Translations under genes and position numbers: made by a program
Notes under the pieces: generated by a model
What the model was told of the DNA's origin: nothing
The model's database searches: none
Seen by the model: only the letters and a program-made list of their open reading frames with translations
Assembly (NCBI GenBank): GCA_002633025.1
Contig: NMRB01000179.1
Location: 455,078 to 519,077, forward strand
From: Notospermus geniculatus
Taxonomy: Eukaryota > Nemertea > Pilidiophora > Heteronemertea > Lineidae
Length of the DNA stretch: 64,000 nt
Direction of reading: 5' to 3'
Part shown: piece by piece, positions 59,446 through 64,000 of the stretch
How the letters are laid out: the number at the start of each line of letters is the position of its first letter
How positions within the stretch are numbered: position 1 is the stretch's first letter

Positions 59446-60552
59446 TAACCGGTAGGCCTAAACGCTGCGGTCAAATATGTTTAGAGGAAGGGTCATGTAG
59501 ACCTACTGGTAAGCCTAGGCCTACTGTACTGTGTCCTGAAGTGTTGTGAAAGGTGACACCAAGGTAGCAACTAGACAGCGAATCGGTGATTCCCGGTTTG
59601 AGAACCGCCTTGAAAATTTCAAACATTTTGATAATCTCGCAGTTTCAAAAATGAGGTGGCGGTCAAATGGTGAAAACCTCACGGTGTCTAGGCGATGTCA
59701 TTGAGGTTCAGCACGGTTTTGAACCGCCTTCAAAACCACCCCTGTGTGAGGCCGGCTTTAACCCTAGGCCGCGTAATGATGATTTATGCTCAAGTAGTGT
59801 TTTGAGTAGGCCTTGCCTTGACCTTATGCACTCTTTGAATGATGTCAAAATAAAATCCATACCGTATTAAACTTGGCATTTAATTGGTAGGTAGTCTTGA
59901 CATTGATATATGACTTGGTTCAAAAAAATACAAAGGATTTTTTCATGAAAATAATGTGAACCAGATTGCGTTGTTTATTTTATGTGTGTGGAAAAATGCA
60001 TGACCTGGTTGATGTTGAACGAAGAGCATGGTTCCGGAAAGTGTAGACAGTGAATAAACAAAATTGCATTGCAAACTCAAATATTAAGTTTATGTACTGA
60101 TTATAGTCCGTGACGTAAAATTATCGCCGAAGTTTACTAGTACATGTTTGGCCGAAATAGAGGGCCTTGTTGTGAACTCAAGTGATTTCCTCTTCCTTTG
60201 TCATTTGACTGACAATATTCCATACATATCTATAATCCTGAATAAATATTTCATCGAAATATCACAAAAATAATTCTCAAGTAATCAGTATAATGCGAAA
60301 AATGCAAAAGCGATTTCAATGTTTACACTTTTGACTCGGGCCGCCATGAGCTGACGCTGTCAGTGGATATTTGGAAGATGATTTTATACCGGTATTTTAA
60401 TAAGTACCGGTATAGTGTAGTAGTGTTAATGGAGGGGTTGAGCCTGGGGACATGACGCAGTTGACCACCTTGGTCAGGTGTGCTGTTAAATTACTTGATA
60501 ATATACAGTGTACGTAGTCCTTGATTGTAACTCTTCTGTGGTCTCTTTTCAG

Positions 60553-63500
60553 GTACAATTTGTGTGGCCTGTTCGTTTCCCTTCCTCTTCAACCAGTGCA
60601 TCGAATGCTCAGGGTCAGCAGACTGGGCTAAATTCATATACTTTGCTCCGTTCGTTGTGATTTTTCAGTTTGGTTGGGCAGCGACACAAATCTCACATCT
60701 TTCTCTCATTCCTCATCTTACTCCTGATGAACATGACAGGGTGGAGTTGAATGCAATCAGGTATGTCCAAGTGTGGTTCCGATGGCCGCTGAGGATTCTC
60801 AAGGGGTGTCAGTTGGCGCAATGGCAACCTCTGTTCCTACCACCATAAAGGAATCAAATATAAAGGTTCAACTTACAAATTTAGCATTTTATAAATGTGG
60901 ACAGTATCCCTTTAATCAACAGATTTGCATTCTGACTCTTCCATATGACAGGCAAGACCCTTCTGCATGTTTAGTGCAAATTTTGTTGAATTCAGACGAG
61001 TTGATCTTACTTATGATACAAAGGGACTGAATTAATGAGAACCTCAGTCATGCCAGGAATGATGAGAGCGCAGGGTCATCTGTGTACATTTGAATAGGCT
61101 AACGTACATTTGCACGTGGAACACTAATTAATTGTGCTGAAAATAGCTCTGTTATCCTCAGAAATGTAATTCAATGCATCAGGTTGACAGATTCATGTAC
61201 CCGCTACCATAAAAAAAGCTGAAGCCCCTGCCTATTACGTAAAGCCAAAATTCAGGCAGTGAGAGACATCTGGTGGCAACACATTTATGTTTGATATCGG
61301 TCTACGAGCTCACAAGCTCATGTTTCTTGTATCTGATAATACCGATGAAAATAAAGCTTATTCTATTCTATTCTATTCTACATGAAGTGTAGAATGGATG
61401 AAATGGGATGAAATGTTCTGACCACGTCCATTACCCATTGCTGACGTCATTTGATGACGTCAGTGCACGAATACCATCGGCAGCGTGACGTTGCTATGGG
61501 TGACGTCACAAACTTGATGCTGTGCGATTGATGACCTCACAAATGGATGCTGGTCGACGTCACGTCAAGCTACCATGGTTACGTCCAAAACAACGTCTGC
61601 ACGCACGTGACGTCATCAGTGATGTGACGTCATGTTGGATGGAACGTTCTGACCACGTGCTCCGTCCATTACCCATTGATGACGTCATTTGATGACGTCA
61701 TTTGATGACGTCAGTGCACGAATACCATCGGCAGCGTGACGTTGCTATGGGTGACGTCACAAACTCTCGAAACTGCTTCAAACACCTGTTTCGAAAAATC
61801 ACTTACATAGGTGCGATGTGATAAATTTTTCCAACTTTTTTGGTGCCGTTCCAATCATATAGACTTTGGGATAACGTATGCCAAATATCACGTCATTCGA
61901 GTCAGGAATAGGAACGGAGATAGAGTTACAAAAAAACCCGATTCGGAAATAATATATAAGATATTGTTTGATGAGCAGCTGTATAATACCCTGACTTGGT
62001 GCTTGCATCACAGTATCTTTCATATTTCTGTACTTTCTTCTTCATTTTTCCAGATATTCATTTACTGTGATAGCCAACTTGGTTGTGTTTGGTCTGACAT
62101 GGCTTCTTCTGGATGTCCATAATACAGGCAGTGATAGACTCACAATAAAAGATGCGCCAAAATTCAGGGTAACTATAACATGTAGGCTTTTTGGTAATGA
62201 TGACATATGTTGGATAATTACCTGCTGTAAAGAGGAATCATGTGACTGTTTATCATGTGAATGACAATTACATGTAATGTTGTAATAGTATCGAAAATGT
62301 GTCATTATAGTGTGGCTTAATACTTCAACTCTTATTATTCTAATTACTCCCTTGCTCACCGATTCTACTTGTACTTTGCTCACTGTTTATGGACACCATT
62401 CATTAGACCATTCATTATGAATGTAGCACTTGTAGTATTTTCATACCAGTACATGTACTCATTAACAACAACCTTGGTCAACTGATAAGGCTGGACTTTT
62501 TTAATTGGTTGGTTCGCGGATTTTTTCTCAGTTCATGTGGACAGCAGGTCGAAATTTAAAAAAAAAAAACAAATTTATTTCCACACTTCTCAAAAATTTG
62601 TGACTTTAATTTCAAGGAGGAGGATCATAAAAAAATAAATATTTATATGAAAATAAAGCAGTTGAACCTTATCCTTCCGTATACAGTAGAACCTCTTTAT
62701 TAAGGACACCTTTGGGACTGACAAATGCTGTCCTTAATTGAGAGGTGTCCTTATTACAAAGGTTGAAATGAATAGAAATGACCAGTTTGGGACTGAACAT
62801 TGGTGTCCTGATTAGAGAGGTGTCCTCCTGGCAGAGGTGTCCGTTAAGGGAGGTTCCACTGTACTTAGTATACAACAACAAGGAAACCACAAGACACATT
62901 TCGGAATGACCTGAGGCGAAATGGTCGACTGAAACGCCGCCAGATGTTTAAAGTTTTAAATGAACCTCCTCAACCGGCCTGCAAAGATCATTGCCTGCAC
63001 AAGACATGCAAAGATCGACGCCACAACTAGTTCCCGTGGAAAAAAAATTCTAACTGCAAAAAGATAATTGGGTGGGAAAAAATAAAATACAATTTTTAAT
63101 TTTTTTCAATTTTTGCAAGATTTCTGAGCAATCGAAATCATGAGCAGAGAAATCGAAAAAATATGCTTTTTTCCTAATTCTGTTTTCCCCAGCGTTGGGT
63201 CCGTGAACCAACCAATAAAAAAAGGTCCAGCCTAAGTTCAGCCTGAGTCAACACATCTTTAGGTTATGTGGTGACATAGGGGAGCAAGCACTAAGAAGCC
63301 CTCGTTACTATGTTAACCTCAGGATATTATTGGCCGGGTGAAAAGAAAAGCCTTCAGTAGACAGCAAATTTGATTGATGATACTGCGAGTTGATTTTTCT
63401 ACGAATTTTTTTTTCAGGATATAGTTTTCATAGTAGTGGGGATAGGAATTGTGTTCAGTATCATATTCCATATTGGCACAAAAGAGAAGGACCACCTGTG

Positions 63501-63990
63501 GGATTTGGATGAACACATCGAGAGTACAACAGATTTTTCTCGAAGTACCGTTGTCAAAATGCAATGGACATGTTGGTTCAAGCAACCCCAGTTTTATATG
63601 GTAATTGAACTGATAAACTTCTTTCAATGCCTTCTAATGCTGATTGTCACTCACTACCAGAAAATGCTGAATCTAGGAGCCATGTCTTTGACCTTTTTGT
63701 AATCATTTTAAAAGACTTCTGGAGCCAGTCAGTCCATGTGATCATAAATACATCACACCAATAGCATGATATAAGCCTATTTACGATGTTTATCATCAGA
63801 ATTTTTTACTCAGTATGGCCAAGTTGGCATCTTTCTTTTGTATCAAAAGCAGTAATAATTTAGATGGGGACAAATAAGATATTCTCCCTATTTTCAGATT
63901 GGTCTGATCTACATGTGCACTCGTCTCATTGTCAACATGTCACAGGTCTATCTACCAATGTATTTAGAAGACACGTTGGGATTGAAGAAG
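60553..63990 (+). CDS. MFSD12: MFSD12 transporter, internal exons
   Basis: Four exons with good GT-AG sites: 60553-60760, 62054-62168, 63418-63600 and 63898-63990, joining in frame. They encode [78 protein letters not shown] and [22 protein letters not shown], the order seen in MFSD12, a twelve-helix major facilitator protein needed for cysteine import into lysosomes and melanosomes. [17 protein letters not shown] is close to the vertebrate protein. The first exon here starts in phase with an upstream exon that I do not find in this window. The last one ends at a GTATGG donor ten bases before the window end, so 5' and 3' parts are missing. Intron 1 carries the CRE-rich repeat. Confidence 0.9.
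61330..61382. repeat. TTCTA microsatellite after AATAAAGC
   Basis: ATGAAAATAAAGCTTATTCTA leads into three to four TATTC units, resembling a retroposon 3' tail. The upstream body is not recognised. Confidence 0.4.
61418..61767. repeat. duplicated block dense in TGACGTCA
   Basis: About 100 bp beginning near TTCTGACCACG occurs at 61418-61515 and again at 61648-61767, the second with an extra TTTGATGACGTCA unit. Nine exact TGACGTCA palindromes (CRE core) lie in roughly 330 bp, in MFSD12 intron 1. Confidence 0.85.
62684..62861. mobile_element. mariner/Tigger-type MITE
   Basis: TA-flanked element with ends CAGTAGAACCTC and GAGGTTCCACTG and internal AAGGACACC / GGTGTCC words. No transposase. It lies in MFSD12 intron 2. 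Confidence 0.75.
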
Positions 63991-64000
63991 GTATGGAACT

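Larger units (their letters stand above)
55216..60552. other. intergenic, no gene seen
   Basis: I searched for the missing first exons of MFSD12 and saw none. The region holds foldback elements at 55490, 56168, 56634 and 57612, a CCTGA-rich simple repeat near 58099, GATGG-rich DNA near 58205 and the compound element 58555-59445. Confidence 0.5.

Noticed and set aside
60773-61030. Plus-strand frame after the first MFSD12 exon as an extra coding exon
   Set aside because: It begins past a good GTATGT donor and does not continue the family sequence, which resumes at 62054.

Overview
The window is animal nuclear DNA. It has GT-AG introns, intron-rich metazoan orthologues (TRMT1, CCDC86, MFSD12), tRNA-derived SINEs and very many short inverted-repeat elements. 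The frequent AGGCCTA, TACCGGTA and ACATGTA words, together with a tandem family of divergent class A GPCRs, suggest a highly heterozygous marine deuterostome, most likely an echinoderm. That assignment is an inference from style; I cannot run a search.

The assembly is a mosaic. Single N bases at 4115, 19080, 27051, 35302 and 39440 join pieces, and a run of N fills 55125-55215. Around these joins whole blocks occur twice in direct order with small differences and indels: 1-240 = 3875-4114; 7988-12707 ~ 14753-19079; 13626-14650 ~ 19081-20105; 26534-27050 ~ 27052-27568; 33537-35301 ~ 35653-37150; 42625-48042 ~ 48160-54589. Most look like two unmerged haplotypes or scaffold overlaps rather than real tandem duplications.

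Layout. 1-7919 (+): three copies of a three-exon GPCR gene, of which only the last (5073-7919) is complete. 7988-19079: two versions of a non-coding flank rich in foldback elements; the first version carries an extra copy of the 3' end of the next gene (13619-14650). 19081-32401 (-): a giant gene read as one open frame of about 4,270 codons, Q-rich at the N-terminus, acidic in the middle and RS-rich toward the C-terminus, not recognised. 34963-39277 (-): CCDC86/Cgr1-like gene, four exons, its last exon present twice. 39801-42630 (-): TRMT1, tRNA guanine-26 dimethyltransferase, five exons. 43358-47535 (+): an 11-exon gene for a probably myristoylated TLDc-domain protein, head to head with TRMT1, present again at 48888-53972. 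54590-55124: a 145-bp satellite running into the N gap. 55216-60552: no gene seen, several foldback elements. 60553-63990 (+): four internal exons of MFSD12, continuing past the window end.

The duplicated blocks act as empty-site controls for each other. They show several clean insertions of palindromic or inverted-repeat DNA with target duplications: 40 bp at 11106, 248 bp at 11213, 897 bp at 49380, 109 bp at 52692 and 103 bp at 54103. These are the most striking part of the window.
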